From Anaerovibrio sp. (GTDB taxonomy: Bacteria > Bacillota > Negativicutes > Selenomonadales > Selenomonadaceae): a DNA stretch of 34,798 bases. The notes below the pieces were generated by a model, which saw only the letters and a program-made list of their open reading frames with translations, made no database searches and was not told the DNA's origin. The stretch is taken from the NCBI RefSeq assembly GCF_024697385.1, contig NZ_JAILFV010000111.1, forward strand, positions 1 to 34,798, written 5' to 3'. Of this stretch, positions 33,695 to 34,798 are shown piece by piece. Numbering within the stretch: the first letter of the stretch is position 1; every line of letters begins with the position of its first letter. Position numbers and translations under genes: made by a program.

Positions 33695-34165
33695 TTACAC
33701 CTCCTGATCTTGTTGAATCTCATAAATATGCACCCCATCGAGATCATTCTCTTGAATACAATTTTCATAAATATCGTACAATCCAATGAGCATTGTCTCT
33801 AATAGTGCATCAGTTATATTATCGGGGGCTCCCATGAGTCTCACCTGTAAGTCACCTGGCGCAACCTTATACTTCAAATACTCAGATAATTCCTCAGAAG
33901 TATCTTCTGAAATATTGTTCAAGCGCATGAAGTGCTCACCTAAACCCTTCAGGGTTGTCTGTGCCAGTACCGAAACCCCGGCACAAACTATATCGCTACC
34001 ATACTCACCATGGTGACCGGTAATACTGTAGCCATACATTCTGCCCTCTTTATTACGGTAAACAGAAATCTCTATACCCCTGTTCACCCTCTGTCTGCAT
34101 CGTTTTACCAGAAAAAAACCAACAACAATAATCACTAATATAACGATTAACAGAATAATTGTCAT
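33695..34165 (-). CDS. prp: ribosomal-processing cysteine protease Prp with N-terminal membrane segment
   Basis: 156 residues. The Prp core starts near residue 30 ([26 protein letters not shown]). The catalytic pair is H52 (second His of GHHGEYG) and C61 ([12 protein letters not shown]). It removes the L27 N-terminal extension. Canonical Prp proteins are about 105-115 residues and begin at the core. Here about 30 residues precede it, with a strongly hydrophobic stretch ([20 protein letters not shown]) followed by basic residues, a likely membrane anchor. The ATG at 34165 has GAGG 11 nt upstream. An in-frame GTG nearer the core (RVNRGIE) has only a badly spaced site, so the long form is favoured. 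Confidence 0.85.
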   Translation of the reverse strand: MTIILLIVILVIIVVGFFLVKRCRQRVNRGIEISVYRNKEGRMYGYSITGHHGEYGSDIVCAGVSVLAQTTLKGLGEHFMRLNNISEDTSEELSEYLKYKVAPGDLQVRLMGAPDNITDALLETMLIGLYDIYENCIQENDLDGVHIYEIQQDQEV

Positions 34166-34170
34166 GCTTC

Positions 34171-34482
34171 TTAAGCCTCGATCTTCTCGATAACAACCTT
34201 AGTGAATGGCTGACGATGGCCCTGACGCTTACGATAATTTGACTTAGCCTTGTACTTGAAAACTAATATTTTCTTGTCCTTGCCCTGAGTCTCTACCTTA
34301 GCAGTAACCTTCGCACCTTCAACAACCGGCTTGCCAACAACGACCTCGCTGTCCTTTACTACAGTCAGAACCTGATCAAAGGTAACAACATCGCCCTCAG
34401 CAGCTTCAAGCTTCTCGACAGTAATAACATCACCCTCAGCGACCTTATACTGCTTTCCACCAGTCTTGATAATTGCGTACAT
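34171..34482 (-). CDS. rplU: 50S ribosomal protein L21
   Basis: 103 residues: [20 protein letters not shown] at the start, [14 protein letters not shown] in the middle, and the C-terminal [25 protein letters not shown] lies 7-9 nt upstream of the start. It is the first visible gene of the rplU-prp-rpmA unit. Confidence 0.98.
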   Translation of the reverse strand: MYAIIKTGGKQYKVAEGDVITVEKLEAAEGDVVTFDQVLTVVKDSEVVVGKPVVEGAKVTAKVETQGKDKKILVFKYKAKSNYRKRQGHRQPFTKVVIEKIEA

Positions 34483-34588
34483 TCATTTACACCTCCCTGC
34501 TAATATACTCGCCAATTACGGTACAGCACAAGCTGTTTTATGACCTCATTGTGCGGTTGGGAAAAGCGCATAGTTATAGCGCCTACAT
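34483..34588 (-). ncRNA. rplU leader, possible L21 autoregulatory element
   Basis: About 106 nt between the predicted start and rplU. Two hairpins are seen: GCGC/GCGC (34566-34582) followed by TTTT on the minus strand, and ACAGC/GCTGT (34523-34536). Bacillota rplU operons often carry an L21 leader. The match to that family model was not tested. Confidence 0.45.
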
Positions 34589-34594
34589 TTAGAT

Positions 34595-34623
34595 ATGCTA
34601 CCATAAATTATAACCTTCGTCAA
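34595..34623 (-). promoter_or_regulatory. rplU operon promoter
   Basis: On the minus strand: TTGACG (plus 34618-34623), 17-bp spacer, TAGCAT (plus 34595-34600). Confidence 0.6.
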
Positions 34624-34662
34624 TAAAAATAGCGTGAAAATAACTAAAAATTCTCACGCTAT
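34624..34662 (-). terminator. terminator of an off-window minus-strand gene
   Basis: The stem ATAGCGTGA/TCACGCTAT is followed on the minus strand by TTTTT. It sits directly upstream of the rplU -35 and after the repeat copy 2, so it probably ends the transcript entering from the right. Confidence 0.75.
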
Positions 34663-34794
34663 TATAACGCCATTGTTCAAATTTTTCTTCTTTAGAAGAA
34701 AAATCTTCCAATTAGCGTTTCAACGAGCTGGGAGATATGCTCGCCAGCTGTTGTAGTTTGTTTTCCCCCACCTAAAGAGGAAGGGGACATCTTA
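34662..34794. repeat. structured intergenic repeat, copy 2 (about 133 bp)
   Basis: Matches 7265-7396 in sequence and in all three hairpins. The second stem is AGCTGG/CCAGCT, a compensatory G-C to C-G swap relative to copy 1. The apical loop of the first arm differs freely. Only two copies occur in this window. Confidence 0.85.
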
Positions 34795-34798
34795 AAGC

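Overview
The window looks like a chromosomal stretch from a low-to-mid GC member of the Bacillota, most plausibly a diderm Negativicutes (Selenomonadales/Veillonellales) relative. This is inferred from the gene blocks rluB, BaiN-like flavoprotein, aroA, cmk, plsC, ispH; hflX next to a methionine gamma-lyase-like gene; and rplU, prp, rpmA, obgE, yhbY, proB, proA, nadD, yqeK, LCP, rsfS, cvfB. L27 carries the Firmicutes-type cleavable N-terminus. No rRNA, tRNA, CRISPR, prophage or intact insertion sequence was seen. Most of the window is housekeeping DNA, and most genes lie on the minus strand.

Layout. Positions 1-4961 (minus) hold one tight operon for 23S pseudouridylation, a flavoprotein, chorismate synthesis, CMP kinase, an acyltransferase and IspH (cut by the left edge). 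At 5257-8728 (plus) are a U32-family RNA-hydroxylation-type protein and a class III aminotransferase, separated by a structured intergenic repeat. At 8818-10575 (minus) is a FIST-GGDEF diguanylate cyclase. lexA (plus, 10986) has an operator-like palindrome inside its promoter. At 11648-15732 (minus) are a methionine gamma-lyase-like protein, an HflX with an extra N-terminal JAMM-motif domain, and an NdpA-like nucleoid protein. At 15927-18724 (minus) is a three-gene cassette: a His-rich COG0523/CobW GTPase, a second P-loop protein and an unknown protein, preceded by a perfect 24-bp palindrome. cstA follows, then rplM-rpsI with a leader.

Positions 21431-22058 hold the rplM leader and promoter plus a transposase remnant, then a secreted protein of unknown function. 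Positions 22708-24337 hold a thiazole-salvage operon (thiW-thiM) behind a roughly 250-nt structured leader. That leader has no recognisable TPP consensus but contains a branched multi-hairpin element, an eight-codon upstream ORF with a good ribosome binding site, and a long terminator hairpin whose U-run touches the thiW start codon. This is the most interesting regulatory object in the window. cheV follows.

From 25501 to 34482 (minus) runs a compact block: rplU, a Prp protease with an unusual N-terminal membrane segment, rpmA (its substrate), obgE, yhbY, proB, proA, a small membrane ORF missed by ordinary length cut-offs, nadD, yqeK, an LCP protein, rsfS (TTG start) and cvfB. A second copy of the structured repeat lies at the right edge.

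Gene identities rest on motifs read by eye. Promoters and RNA elements are consensus or pairing matches, not computed folds.
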